64,000 nt of DNA from Casuarina equisetifolia (lineage: Eukaryota > Streptophyta > Magnoliopsida > Fagales > Casuarinaceae). The position numbers and the translations under genes are program-made. This document shows, one piece after another, positions 24,701-38,109 of this stretch. The stretch lies in assembly GCA_028551475.1 (NCBI GenBank), contig CM052359.1:21267583-21331582 (forward strand), read 5' to 3'. Below the pieces are notes generated by a model that saw nothing but the letters and a program-made list of their open reading frames with translations, did not search any database and was not told the origin of the DNA. Each line of letters starts with the position of its first letter. Positions within the stretch are counted from its first letter, which is position 1.

Positions 24701-27700
24701 CCATGTGGATTTTTTGACTATATCCATTGGGGCACTAAGTATGGACGGGGCACCAGTACCATATTAGGAAAGCCAACTGACTAATGTGGGACAACTACAT
24801 CTTCATTAATATCTGCCTGTCTTTTGGACATCAAATCTATTGATTCTTGCCGTTATTTACTTTTGCTTCTATAGTATTTTAGGAAGATGGATAATGGTGA
24901 AATTTATTTATCATGATAGCTTCTTTTGGTTATTTCCGTGGTTCATTTGAAGGCTTTTTATGGTTTACAGGTTGCTTCCTATGAATTTACAACCTTAACC
25001 TGCATCCCAGGTGTGATAACGTATCGAGGAGCTAAAATTCAGGTAACATTGTCAGGCAAAGTTTATTCTCTTAATGATACACTATCCTATGACAGCTTCT
25101 TGTCTTTAAAAAGCAGCCATCAGTGTGTGTGTTGCACATGACTAAAGGGATATTGATTTCGTTCTCCCCCTTCTTTTTTCCTTTCTATGTAAGGTGGAAA
25201 ATTTTTGAGTAAGCTTTTGATGGTTTAGATTTCAGTCAAGTCAGGTTTCAAAATTTATATATCCCATTTTATTGGGGGATAATTCAGAAGTTTCACTTAC
25301 TGAATTGTGAATGATCTGATCCTCCGTTCTCATATTATGGGTGCTTTTCCATTATGAGATGTCTAAAAGATGGTCCATATTGAGAAGTCAATGTACACAA
25401 TGCTAATTATTATTTAACTTATCCTTTCTTTGATTTGAAAAGTCAATAGTCCTTTTTCTTTGTTTTTTTTTTCTTTGTTTTTAATTATATGTTAGTTATG
25501 GAAAGCTGTAATTTTTCTTTATATGAAGGGTAGTGCATACTTCCCTCCTATTATGTTTTATTGTTGCTTGTTTCAACAATCGTGGATCCAAAGACAACTC
25601 TTCATGGTTCTTAGTATCATTACATACTTTGTTGTTTCATTTGCACTTGAGGACATATTTATACGAATATGGGTAATTGTTTTATTAGATGCTGTGATAC
25701 TATCCTTTATGTTGCGCTTTGATGCTTCAACACGCTGGCAGTGTGAAAGGAATAGTGTCTTTGGAAGCTGAATTTATATTGTTCACTATTTTTCTGTTCT
25801 TTTTTTCCCCTTAAATATTGGAAAGTCTGTTACTTTTTTGTTGTCTTTTCTTTTATTGGGGTTTGGGGACACGTTAGGTTGGTAGAAGAAAGTCCAGCGT
25901 TTTTGTACTAGATAATAGTTGTTAGAAAGTTCAAGGTTGCTTTCATAGTACTCAGGAGTATACAAGAAAGAGGCTGAAAGAAAATAAAAAACCTAAATTA
26001 CTAGATCCGAGAACTGCTGAAACAAGAAACTACTACCTCTCATCATCTAATAGCTGAATTCATGCCCTGTTTGCTTTCCACTCTATGATTTGCTTTCATG
26101 ACTTTTTCCTTCCCCTTTGAGAGCTATCTGTTGAATTTGTTTCCTTTGAAGTTGGTTAGGATTTAAAAGCTAGAACGATAATAGGCAATTTAAGACTCAA
26201 ATGCCCTTCTTCAGAAAACTATATTAAAGTGGGGTTACTATCATCTGTGGTTAATATCTTGCCTTTAATAAATGAATTCTTTATTGGATTTTTAGTCTTC
26301 CTTCTCACCTTTCTCATCTTTTCTCCTAAAATTTTCACTGGCAGTTGTTGGATCTCCCTGGAATTATCGAGGGTGCTAAAGATGGAAAGGGTAGAGGGAG
26401 GCAGGTAAAACATTTTCATCCAACTTGGTGGTCCATTATTATTTGTTGAGGTTTTTTTGCCTCTGCATGTGGTGATTTTACTACTATGGGTGGTCCTGAT
26501 AAAATAATTTTTCTAAACATTTTGGGTGGTTATCTATATAATAGTTTGTATGCTCTATGCTCTTAATCTTTTTATTCTGTTTCAGAAGCTTGATCCTCTG
26601 GAAGACATTTTGTCCAGGGATTTCAGCAGACATTTCTTTCAAGTTGACTTTTTTAAAAAGCGGGTTGGTTTTGTTGTCACAAAAAAATGACTGATTTGGA
26701 ATATTGACTGTGTTTACAATAGGATGTAGAAAATTTAGTTTTCAAGGCCAGAAGCATATCTGTGTTTTAAATGAACAAAGGAGAAAGAATAATACTGTTC
26801 TCTGGAAGGCCCAAAGACTTCGGTATGGCAATAGGTTGTATTTTGTATGTGCTTTCTAGAGGACATGAACTTTGCGTCCTACTGTGCAGATGAGGAGTTA
26901 ACTTATAGTTGATGACATTGTCCATAGGCTAGAATGGATTAAAGATCATGATGTCCAACTTTGTCTTTGTATTTTGTGACATTTGTTTATGAAAGATTTC
27001 AAATGTTGTTTCTGGAAGACTTTTGTTCATGGGCTTTTTAAATTCAGCAGTCTAGGATTGAGGTGGTTTGTGGGTCATTTGATGCAATTGTGAAGATTAA
27101 TTGCATGAAATGTATTAGAGATTGCTGACATATCTTTTGTATATTATGCACTTCCTCAAGGTAATTTGCTTGTCTCTATATTATCTTATCAATGGGTCTC
27201 TGGTACTATAAAATGGTGGTTTTGTTATATAAATCATTTATGTAGGGCTTTTAAATCTGGTTTGCCTATTGCCGCTCATATGGTATAGATCCTTCTGATC
27301 CATGTATAATCTTCATCTAATCTAATTGGATTTCAATTGATCTGTTATTGTGAATGCAGGTTATCAGCACCGCTAGAACGTGCAATTGCATTTTAATTGT
27401 GCTTGATGCAATAAAGCCTATAACTCACAAACGTCTGATTGAGAAAGAGCTTGAGGGATTTGGCATAAGGTAACATGTGCAAGGTTAAAAATTTTGATGT
27501 TAGAGGTTTCCTTTCTTTGTTATTCTGGTAGTGGGTCATCTAATTTAACTGCATGTGTCAAAAAAGTAGCCTATAATGATCGAGCGACATGAAGTATGGG
27601 AACAAGAAAATTTGATGCAAACTTATCTGACTGAGGTGTTATCATGAGTGAGGGTAAGTATCTTTTGGGTTCTGATTTGTGACTGAGGTTCCAAGTGACA

Positions 27701-30700
27701 ATCAACTTATGCGACCTTATAGGTTCAGACACATATTATCTTGGATTTATGTTGCCAGAGATCAGAGGTAGTCTGATTCAGTGCTGCCTTCATAACTTAC
27801 ATGAGGTCGCTATACATTAGCATTGTTCATAATTTGGAAATTTTGAAAGGTGAAAGGGTAACTGGAGACTAATAGGTTGAGTAAGGATGTAAAAGGACCA
27901 ATTTTGGTGGGTCAAAGGTTTGCGGGTTTCAGATTCATGTTGCTTTATTCTGTAGACAGTTGCACTTCCAATGCTTTGGAATGCTAGGATTGGGTTTGAT
28001 GGTGAAAGGAGGCCAGGGAAATATTGTGGTTTAAGGATCCATGATAGATGTGGCGGGAGAGCTTTGATGTGATTGCAAAGCAGGTGAGAGAATAGCTAAA
28101 GTAAGCAGTATTGTGCTGGGGTGTAGTTCTCGAGAACTATGCGAGGCCCTACTTTTGAGGTTTGGCTGCTAGTTGAGGGAGAGAGAGGATAGGACTCTGG
28201 CATTGGAGTTTTGGTGAGCAGAGTGAGCAAAAAAAAAAAATTATATATATATATTTAGACCTGCTTAGTGGGGCTTCCATTGGGTACTCCGGCTTTTGAA
28301 AAGGCTGGATCTAAATACATTTCTTCTTGTGAATTAAAAAATCCTTCAACTTTATGTTGATTTTTATTGAGCCAAGTGCGTTTTTTGGGTTGCAATTAAG
28401 AAGGATACCAAAGGTTGCTTCTGCAGCCCTCCTAAATTGGTCTGTGGTTGTGGTTTATATTATGTAATAGAGAAGAAAAAGTTAGAAGGAGAAAAGAATC
28501 TTTTGGTGTCCTACAGGAATTTGATCTTTATAAAGTTAAATTTACATTTGGAATCACTTCCAAAGTAGGTTAAAATTGCATTAAAGAAGGATCTTTGGAG
28601 AAAAGCTTGGTAGCTTCTGAAAGGTTCTTACAACTTGTTCTCTTCCGAATTGAAAGAGTCATATTTCAGGCTAGTGCTTTTCCTTAAAGCCTAGCATTTG
28701 TACTCTAATAATTTTAATTACTTACAACAGGATACTGTATGCAGGTATCACTACAAAAATCCATTTCTTTAGGTATATCCTTGTTAAGATTTATGGGGCA
28801 TAAGCACAGGCCATGTTTTGAGCTTAGAATTCCTTTAATTCCCTATGATCCTTACCAATTGGCTTGTGTTCTTCAGTGGTTGAAGCTTACTATTGGTAGT
28901 CTTACTCTTTGACAATTGTGAAATCCTATGACCATGTAAAGTCTCTCAACCTTCTTTCCACATTAAGAATTGATACGACAGTGTCCATGAGTCAGCTGCT
29001 AGTCATGGTTCTCGATGTTTATGCTGCTGCTGCTGCTACTAGTCTTGGTTCTTTTTATTTTCTTTTCTCAAAAAAGCGGGAAAAAAGATCTTATTATTTC
29101 GTTCAACATAGAAAGCTCTCAATTCTACATGTGTCTAGTTTTCTGATTCTCCAGTTATTACTTATACTTATGAATCATTCTTGGAAAGTTTTTTATAGAA
29201 GTACATCCCTGGGGAGGAGTTTCTATTGCCGGAATGTGCCAAACATCTTGATGTTATGACAAGTTGGAATGATCTGGGACTACAACCCTTAATGGAATTT
29301 CTTTAATTGTTCCTTTTTTCAGTTATGATTATGAAAGCTTCTCGTTTTTTACTATGAATTGTGCTACTTCCTAGGGGACGTTCAGTGTAACAGCACACTT
29401 TTTGAGTCACATTTCCAATACTTTGTTTGTTTTGTGGATATATATTCTCTTCTTTGTCCTTTTTTCTTTTATTTTCCTATCCCTTCCAATTCTATTGTTG
29501 CTGACTTTTTTCTTTCTTTCTTTCTTTCTTCTTCTTCTTCTTCTTCTTCTTCTTCTTCTTCCTTTTTTTTTTTTTTTTTTCTTCCATCCCCCTCTCTTTG
29601 GGCAGGTTAAACAAGGAACCGCCAAATCTGACTTTCAGGAAGAAAGATAAGGGTGGAATCAATTTAACTTCGACAGTTACCACCACAAATCTAGACCTTG
29701 ACACTGTGAAGGCAATATGTAGTGAATACAGAATACACAATGCTGATATTACTCTTAGATATGATGCAACTGCTGATGACCTCATAGATGTCATTGAGGG
29801 AAGTAGGATATATATGCCTTGCATCTATGTTTTGAACAAAATTGATCAGATTACCCTGGAAGAGCTGGAGATTTTGGATAAACTTCCTCACTACTGCCCA
29901 GTCAGGTACTTGTTTTCCCAGTACTAAAACTGCATCCTTCTGTAGGATATTTGTTGAGAAATTCTTCCTGTTTCTCTTATCAAATTCCTATCAAAAGCAT
30001 CTTAGTTGTTACATTATCTTGTATTTGAAGGATGTTGTATTTGTATAAAAGTTTCGACATTTTGTTAGTCATGTTTTTCTACACATATTACATTTCTAGA
30101 AAATTTTCCAAATTTAACTACACAAAATCGAAGTTATTTTAGGCGACATCATAATTTGCAGTTTACTCAATTAACTGCAGGACTGTTCTTCAATTTGAAC
30201 AGTGTACTGCAGTTCATGTTGCAAAGCAATGATAAGTTGTATGTCTAAGTATTTGAGTTTGAACTTGAACTTTGCTTTTAAGAGTGTCTTGGGCTCAAAT
30301 GCTCTTTTTGACTTGTTCTGTGAATGACCTTCCTTGGTCGCATTGGTTGGTTATATAACATGTAAACCCAATACCCCCCCCATCTTTGTCACTTGTTCTA
30401 TTGCATTTGTAAACTCATATGTTTTTCTGTTTTATTATTGTGAGTGTTTTTTTTCATCATCATTATTGGTAATTTACTTTGGCCATATGCAGTGCTCACC
30501 TGGAATGGAATCTTGATGGTCTGCTGGAGAAAATATGGGAATATCTTAGTTTGACTCGCATATACACAAAGCCTAAAGGGATGAATCCTGATTATGAGGA
30601 CCCTGTAATCCTGTCGTCTAAAAGGAGGACTGTTGAGGACTTCTGCAACCGAATCCACAAGGATATGCTTAAACAATTCAAGTAGTAAGTGCCCTCTCTA

Positions 30701-31826
30701 AGACTTTTGTGTCCTCGTAGGTTTTGATGGTCTTCTTGAAGACTTTGGATCGAGAGATTTGAGAGCACAAGAAATCCCTTTTTGGTTCTTGTCAACACCC
30801 TCAATAAATTCGATGCTCTTCAGGCTTCCTTCTGTGAAAATTAACTAAAGGTTGATTTATTATTAAAAACCTATTGTAGCATGAGTGATAGGGGCAGGGT
30901 GGCTAGCTAGTTTATTTTCTGCAGCGTAGCTCCGACCTCAACGTAGTTAATGAGTTGCATTTTCTTATAAAAATTTTTGACAGTCGTGAACTTTTTGTTT
31001 TCTAATTCCGTTTCTTATTATATTGTTCTACCTCAAAATATCTTTATTTACTTTTTTGTTTCCACCCTCAAAATTCCATTTGCCATTTCTTCTCCTTTTT
31101 TTTTTTTGGTTGGTGGGGAGGGGTTGGGGTTGGAGAGGAATGCTGTAATTACTGTTTCTTTCCTAGTATATGATTTTAACCAATCATATAATGTAGCTAA
31201 ATTATAAGAATGATATATTCTATGTACAACATCATATGATGTGGCTTGTCATAGTCTAGCCAAAATCTTTGGATCAGCCGGTGTAGCTAATTCAGTGTCA
31301 GCTCTTTTATTTGGGATAACTTTTTTGACAATGTTATTAACTACGATCAAATATTAAAGTTGGATCTCTCTGGTTTAGTTAATGGAAGACAAATTATCTC
31401 TCGCTTGCCATTCCTTGAGAATTAGCAATATCAGCCTAAGCTACTTGGCTGGTGGTCGTATATTTAATTGGATTAACTTTAAATATGCTTAAAAAGACTT
31501 ATAGTAGAGCTATTAGATTGTGGATTTTGGTTGGGCGTCCTCTTTTTCTTAGACATTTTTCTTGTTCGCTCGAAGTCGTCCAATAGTAGCTTACTCTGGC
31601 TAATTTCCAGTGCTCTGGTATGGGGTTCGAGCGTGAAACACAAGCCTCAAAGGGTTGGCAAGGTTTGTTCCAACACCCAACTATTTCGTCTTTTTTGTTT
31701 TTTAATTGCACATATGTTTTTCTCGTTAATTTAGTTCTATCTCATCTGCTGATTCAATATCTGCTTAAATGCCAGGAACATGAGCTTGAGGATGAGGATG
31801 TTGTTCAGATAATCAAAAAGGTGTAA
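21722..31826 (+). CDS. DRG1: Developmentally regulated GTP-binding protein, DRG1 type
   Basis: A TRAFAC-class GTPase; in the family DRG1 associates with translating ribosomes together with a DFRP partner. Exons: 21722-21763, 22258-22311, 23620-23793, 24971-25042, 26345-26404, 27360-27469, 29606-29905, 30493-30684, 31611-31662, 31776-31826. Every junction is GT..AG and in phase, giving 368 aa. G1 is GFPSVGKS (71-78), G3 DLPG (117-120), G4 NKID (248-251), G5 SAH (271-273). The glycine-rich stretch of about residues 48-55 precedes the G domain, and the C-terminal portion from about 290 is a TGS domain ending [20 protein letters not shown] and [17 protein letters not shown] are typical of the DRG1 branch rather than DRG2. 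Introns take up most of the 10 kb. Arabidopsis At4g39520 is the closest relative I recall. Confidence 0.96.
24530..24830. repeat. Possible retroelement remnant inside DRG intron 3
   Basis: This 300-bp stretch has the low-complexity feel of small LTR-type remnants: GATACCATGTTATAG (similar to the reverse complement of a Met-tRNA primer site), a purine run GGGAAGGGGGGA, and two AATGTGGGA boxes about 165 bp apart. No complete terminal repeats were found. The assignment is weak. Confidence 0.3.
29510..29580. repeat. TTTC/CTT microsatellite and T-tract at the DRG exon 7 acceptor
   Basis: TTTC units, about twelve CTT units and 18 consecutive T lead into the splice acceptor at 29604-29605. The whole forms an unusually long uninterrupted pyrimidine tract on the transcribed-sense strand. 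Confidence 0.9.
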
Positions 31827-33100
31827 CTGTAGAAGCATTAGACCTAAGCAGTCTCTGTCATCTGTCGTTTGTTTGCAGTTAGGTTGAGGAGGAGAGAGCT
31901 TGATTTGTAATTAAGCTTTTTTGAGGTCAAGCTAGGTTTTGGTGACTATCTATTCCTTGGATGTCTGACAATAAACATGAAATCTGTTAGAGAGGGAACT
32001 ATACGAACTTTTACTAAAATTGGTCTCTAAGCATGTGCTTTCAATTTTCAGATCATTTTGAGGTCCTAATTTCATTTTTAACTCGTGTTCTAGGATTTCA
32101 TTTCTGATGTAGGAACATGGATTAATATAATGTTAATCCAGGGCGATCTGCAATCCATCCAGAGACGGAGAGTAATCTTCTGAAAAAAAATCGAGTGAAC
32201 TATTAAAGCAGAAAGATTGATTTTGTTCCAGTTGCCACTACTTATCGATATTTTCCACTGCATTTTTGTTCCATCGTAGAAACTGTTCTTCCTCTTTGTT
32301 TACCATTGATGAGCATACCCATGTAGTTCTACAACTAGTTTTTATTTTTTATTTTTTGGTGCTATGTTCTAGGAGTTATTTTTAATTCTATGGTGCAAAC
32401 GATACTCGTCACATCGAAGCTATCCTTCCTCAATTGACTAATCGATGTACCTTCCTCTAATTACGACTGAACTCTAATCTCGTAATCTAAGCGTTTGTTG
32501 AATTGAATACTCCACTTTGAAATCCTCCGGAATAAAATTAGTTACGCAACACTATTTTAATACCTCTTGTTTGACCAAAATAAATGATCGTATATCCTAA
32601 GAATTCCCTGAGGTATTTCATTGGAGTATCTTATTTAGAGCATTATTCATACTTTTAAAAGCATATATTTCACGGATTTGACTTTGCTTTCTCCCGTATT
32701 TTTTATTTTTTTCTCAATAAAAGGAGAAGTTGATTGTTGAATAGACTGATGGCAACATCTCCCGTGCAAATCCCAGTGATCGTGACTCGAGCTAACAGCA
32801 AATCTAGTGAGCATAAATTGAGCATTCATTATCTGTTGATCCATTTCATCAAATCTTGTCCATATTCCTTGGGGTCTGTGAGCAACGGGGCTGAAATTCT
32901 CTACACCTTCCACAACTTTTGACTGGAATATCCTAAACCCGTTGTGAGTGACAAGACCAAGCATGCCAGTTTATGGTTTGCAAAACAATCTCTAATAACC
33001 AAAAAACACAAGGGAAAAAACAAGTTTCATTAGAGAAGCAATTCTCAGAAAGCCATTTGACAGAATTTTTTGACAGCCCTTACTTTATTTATTTATTTAT

Positions 33101-33132
<32 letters not shown>

Positions 33133-33643
33133 CTTTTTCTTTTTTTAGGATAAGATTTGGTATTTCTACTAGGCATATTCATCCCAAAACCTACCTTAAT
33201 GTAAAAAGAGGCAGTAGTTTTTTCATAGTTAAATTATGGAGCAGATACCTTGCAGAACAAAAGAGAATGTTTCAAAAAGGTTTTGTTTGATTCGTCTTAG
33301 TCTTCAACATTCACTGCTGCAAACATCAAACTTCTTCAATTTGATTTTGTCATCTGCCGCAAAAAGTCACGGGCGCAAAAATTGACTAATCCATATTTGA
33401 ATTTTCGTCTCCTTTTGGATCAAATTCTATGTGGTTGCTTGCATGCTTATCCGGACCAATTCTATATAATACGTGCAAAAGTGGGAAAATGATTTGCTTT
33501 CTTGCAATAAGCGAGAAATGCATACACACTTGTGAAAACGGTAACGAAGAGTACAGAGATAAACCAAGGGAAATTAAATTAGTTTCCCAATACAAGATCA
33601 TTAAGCTACTGCTCGAAAACATGTAACTATGTATTCTCGAGTT
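31827..33643. other. Intergenic region between convergent DRG and NOI genes
   Basis: It holds the 3'UTRs of both genes and AT-rich filler. A TC dinucleotide repeat lies at 33101-33127. Short open frames here show no similarity I recognise. Confidence 0.55.
33101..33127. repeat. TC dinucleotide microsatellite
   Basis: About 13.5 uninterrupted TC units following a TTTA-rich run and preceding a T-rich tract. Confidence 0.95.
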
Positions 33644-36317
33644 TCAGGCCTTCACACAACAGTTGAAGTAGCTGAGAAAGCTCCTCCTTGTCTGCAACAA
33701 AAATCAGACAATCAACGTTGGAACTCCATTAACATAAATAAAAGAGAGGTCAAATGATTCCACAAAAGAGAAAAAGTAGAAACATGTCTCCCTTTACTCT
33801 GTCCTTAAAGAGATGACAATGAAGAAACTTTTTCTCTTTCCGTATCAGTCTAGCATGTGAGATGTTGAAGATCATTGTCAGAATTGGAAGAAATGAACAC
33901 CCAAGTTATTTTCCACTGGTTCTTGTTGCATTAAATATCAAACAGTTAGGTTTCTGCAGATGGACACCGCCATTATCAGTTTCATTTTGTCAATTACTTC
34001 CTGTCAATATTGCATCAATCACGCATCTTAACTGACAAATTCTGCATTTGTGTTTTCCACACAAACAGAAGATATTTCTTTTCTAGCATTAGAGAAAGAA
34101 GCTATCATTGTACACTTTCCCAATATTTTATGGCCAAAAACATTGGCTGCATGTGCACAACTCATAAGTCGGTGAAGCATAGGGATTTACAGGAACAATG
34201 ACTTGTTTCTTAATAATTTTTGCATCAAACTAATACTTTTGAGCAAGCATCTCAATCATGCAACTCGTTGATGGGTCCCTTACAAAATTTGATGGATGCG
34301 AGGAAATACCATCGTACAAAAATGAGATGCGATGTACCCAAAATCACATAGGCATTCATTAACCATAACTATTCATTCTCCACATTCTGGTCCAAGTAGA
34401 TTATCAATTTGGGCATAACCGGCGGTTCTCAATAATCATTATGCTGTAAGGATTGAAACCCATGGGTAACAAACAATAAATAGAATTAAGATCTCAGACA
34501 GTTGAACACTAGAGGTTAGTCTCTCGACAGATGTAAGACTGACAAATTGATATCCATACGTGTGTCTGTGTTTTCAAATCTCTAATCCCGAGGCTAAAAG
34601 AAATAGTATCAAAGCTCACACTATAGGCAATCAGAAATTTCCTACCTAGAAATTAGCAGTTCCCACCCACCATATTTAATAACGACACAGTATTTCCTCA
34701 CCATCCTCCCACATGCATGCCACCATCATAGTAATTGTATATCATGCCCCACCTTAATAGCTGCCAACTACCTCATATGTAGCTGTACTAGATACTGTAT
34801 TAAAAATGGCATCAGAAAAAGCTGGCCAGGAATCTTACAGTTGGAGAATGCTGGTTCTGATGGTAGTGGTGGTCGGGGTCCTGCTGATAGCTCGGAGGGT
34901 TGCTTCCGCTGGTGTTGGTGGATCCGGCAATGAGCTCTTCCTCATTTCCAAGACTGGCTCGTGACACATCCCTCTTGTTCTGCTTCCTGTTCTCCCTGAT
35001 TTTGGAGAAATCCATAGAGTAGTCGGGCACCTGTCCTTTCTGGTCCCAGTCCCCAAACTGAGGCACCGATAGCCAGGGAGCGTTCTTCTGCATTAAAAGA
35101 ACAAACTCTTTCATCAATACATCAAGAAACTCGACAACCCCTCATAAAAATATGATAATTGATTGCACTAAAAGCATCAATCCTTCTTTTTCAACACATT
35201 CGAGCATTTCATTAATCACCCATATGAAAACCACTTTACCAATTCACTTCCCAGAACATGAGAGAGGGAATAATTGAAACCATGACATGCAAAATCCACA
35301 CAGCGTATGATACTCATGTCCGTGATCAAAATTCATGCATGAAAAATTAATGCACAATCCAATACTCATCCTCTTTCATCTCTTCGGGATGATTGTACCA
35401 CGTGAATGTAGAAGACTCGCTCGCTCAAGTCCAGAAGTAGACAAAATAAAGCAGTGAACTAACTTCCCACAGATAAGATTAGATATGCTGGTTCTACCTT
35501 CATTTTAACTTCAAGCTCTTTGTCTTCCAAAATTGTCAGTTTGCTGGATATCGGAGAGATAAACTCCGTTGCAGGACATTTTCCCACATATATATATACT
35601 TAGAAAAGAAATGCAATTGATCATGACAGGACTTGAATACCAGACCAAGGGACGGAAAAAGGAATTATAAAAGGTGCCAACTTTGACTGTAACTGTTCCT
35701 CAAAAAATTGAAAAAGGTGGAATGGTTGGTTGTTTGAATGTCTCGTAAGGTTGAATAAATCAAGAAAGATGTCAGGAAAGAGAACAGAGAAAGAAAGAGA
35801 TTAACTCTCGAGACCAAAGAGACTGAGTATTCATCGTTTTGAATTAGTATTTATGGATCCGAATTCTTTCTAATTTAGGTATATTCAATCAAAATACAGC
35901 TAAAAAGAGTGAAAAAGACCAGTTTTCCACAATAAAACCCAAAAATTCACGCCCGTATATGTGTTTCTGCATGTATGCCTGCAGATATACAAAGAAGATT
36001 TCCATGCTCCGTTTCCTTGCCAGGAAAACCAAAGAAAGCTGTTTAAAGAGCTTCCGGATGTTTGATGACCAGTGAACTGAATAAAAATCAATATCCAGAA
36101 AACCGAGTCAACGGGACTAAGACAACATAACAACCCTCTTAACTTCAACTCATACTACCCATTGCAAAACCAGAAGAACACGAAACATGCACTTCCTTGA
36201 TAGAACATCTGAGAAACCAAAGCAAAACCAGGAAAAGCAAGTCATACCCCCACAAAACACAACCAGAACAGAAAAAGTCACACCCAGATAGTCACCCACC
36301 TCCTTACGATCGTCCAT
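33644..36317 (-). CDS. Short NOI-domain (RIN4-like) protein
   Basis: Minus-strand exons 36317-36300, 35087-34839 and 33691-33644 (all GT..AG, all phase 0) encode 104 aa. The NOI domain begins at once: residues 14-21 read VPQFGDWD, then PDYSMDFSKIRENRK. VPxFGxW is the family's known AvrRpt2 protease recognition motif. A polar, Ser/Asn/His-rich middle follows. The C-terminus SYFNCCVKA (Cys100, Cys101) fits the acylated membrane-anchoring tail of this family. RIN4 itself has two NOI domains and is a plasma-membrane regulator of immunity; this is a one-domain member resembling Arabidopsis At5g09960/At5g64850, whose role is little known. The six-residue first exon is supported by phase and the conserved MDDRK start. 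Confidence 0.9.
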
Positions 36318-37218
36318 GAGAGTGATAGAAGTTCCTCAAAGCAAAAAAACAAACCGCGTTTACTGGGTATACGATCCTTCACAGACAGAGAAGAGAACAA
36401 GAGGCTTTGCTTTGTTTTCCCCAAGTGGGCCGGTTATAGCAACTGTTGGACAGGCACAACACGAATAGGCTTGATTGGCTGGCATGACTGGATGACAGCG
36501 TCCCTCCCATGCTAATATACCCAACCCCCACCAATTTACGGTAGTAGCCCTGAGACACGAAGCTAATTACGTACAAGCCACTACCCGACACGCATTTGTT
36601 TACCTGTTTCGTCTTCCTCACTTCGTAGCCGCCGCTGGAATTTCCTGAATATCTGCTAGCTGTCTTGAAGAGGCAAAGTAATCTTTTAGCAGTGGCTAAA
36701 CGACGGCGTCTGAGGATATGAACACTCTTAGAATGAAGAACTTCCAAATAATTTAATTTACTCTTAGAATGATGTCGCATTTGTTGGACATTGGCTGGAG
36801 GGAATCGATTATGTGTACTGGAGTCAATCACAACGACGTTAACAACACTAATTATTTGGATAATCAATGCTGGCTGTACACGTGTCATTCTCCTATTTTC
36901 TTAATCCCTTGTCCCTGAAGGCAGTTCTACAATTAACATTCTTAAAAAATATTTTAATCTTGATGATCAAAGACCCACATGATGGGCCACGCTCACGGAT
37001 TTCTGTAATTTATTTTTCACTTAGAGAAAAAAATCATTTTTCAATTTTTATTAATTTAGTTAATTAAAAAGTCAAACATGGGCTTTTGGTATTGTTAAAG
37101 GGGGCATTAATACTGTTTCTAGAGCCGAAATAGGCATGTTTAAAAATAAAAAATAAAAAGTATGATTATTTCTTCCTAAAATTTGACCAATATTCTTATG
37201 ATGTTTGACATGCTCTTC
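36318..37218. other. Upstream region of the NOI gene
   Basis: It contains the NOI gene's promoter and 5'UTR (minus strand), up to the copia insertion. A 169-codon minus-strand frame at 36379-36888 shows no family likeness and is treated as non-coding. Confidence 0.5.
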
Positions 37219-37434
37219 TATTGAAGTGAACAATGAAAATAATGAATGGAAAAGTAAAAACTATGGGAAAGTGCCCTCAGGCTTCTATTCACTGCAATTG
37301 TTCTAACTAAAAAAATCTATACACTTGCTGTATATGTAGAACCGAAATAAAGAAAGGACTATTGGGCCTATTAGTTAACTAACGGGCCAAGCTAAAAAAG
37401 AGAATGGGCCCACAACATATTACATATTTTAACA
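37219..37434 (-). repeat. Copia 3' LTR (216 bp)
   Basis: It starts TGTTAAAATATG on the minus strand and ends CTTCAATA next to the target duplication. By hand alignment it differs from the other LTR at about 16 positions plus one 6-bp indel. Confidence 0.9.
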
Positions 37435-37630
37435 CTCCCCCTCAAGTTGGAGATTTGTATAAATCAAATACTCCAAGCTTAGATAGAAGGTAATGGTGTT
37501 ATGGGCTACATAACGCTTTAATAAAGACATTTGCGGGTTGTTCCTGCATATTAACATAACGAGTTTTTACAATTCCTCTTTGAATTTTTTCTTGAATAAA
37601 GTGACAATTTATCTCAATGTGCTTTGTCCT

Positions 37631-38008
37631 CTAATGGAAGATAGGGTTTGCTACAATATGTCCTACTACCTCACTGTCATAAAAAAGAGTCACAAGACGG
37701 GGAATCCTTACCCCAAGATCTAGGAACAATCCTAAGAGCCAAATTATTTTGCAAACAGTATATCCCATGGCTCTACATTCTGACTCAGTTGATGAGTGAG
37801 ATACGATGGGTTGCTTCTTAGCCAGCCACGATATGAGGGAATCTTCTAACTTAATGCAATATCCTGTTATACACTTCTGTGTCATGGGGCAAGTAGCATA
37901 ATCTGAATTGCAATAAGCGGTGAGCTCCATCTTGGATGAAGAGGAGAGGAAGATCCCAAGACCAAAAGTGCCTTTAATGTACTTCAGTAACCTCATGGCT
38001 GCATCCAT
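37631..38008 (-). pseudogene. Copia RNase H region
   Basis: Reads AMRLLKYIKGT, then YCNSDYATCP, SWLAKKQPIVSHSSTESE and ECRAMGYTVC, the RNase H end of copia polyproteins. The frame continues to about 37631. Confidence 0.85.
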
Positions 38009-38109
38009 ATGTAAACACTTCGATTTATGAGTGAATTGACTAAGATGTTGGACTGCAAAGGAAAAGTCAGGCCTAGTGTGGTCAAGTATAGAAGTCTGCC
38101 AATCATCCT

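Noticed and set aside
29359-29824. Poly-Ser, poly-Leu and poly-Lys frames near DRG exon 7
   Set aside because: They come from the TTC repeat and T-tract in the intron and the antisense of the exon.
36379-36888. 169-codon minus-strand frame upstream of the NOI gene
   Set aside because: No recognised motif; it lies in the NOI promoter region and has no supporting splice or start context.
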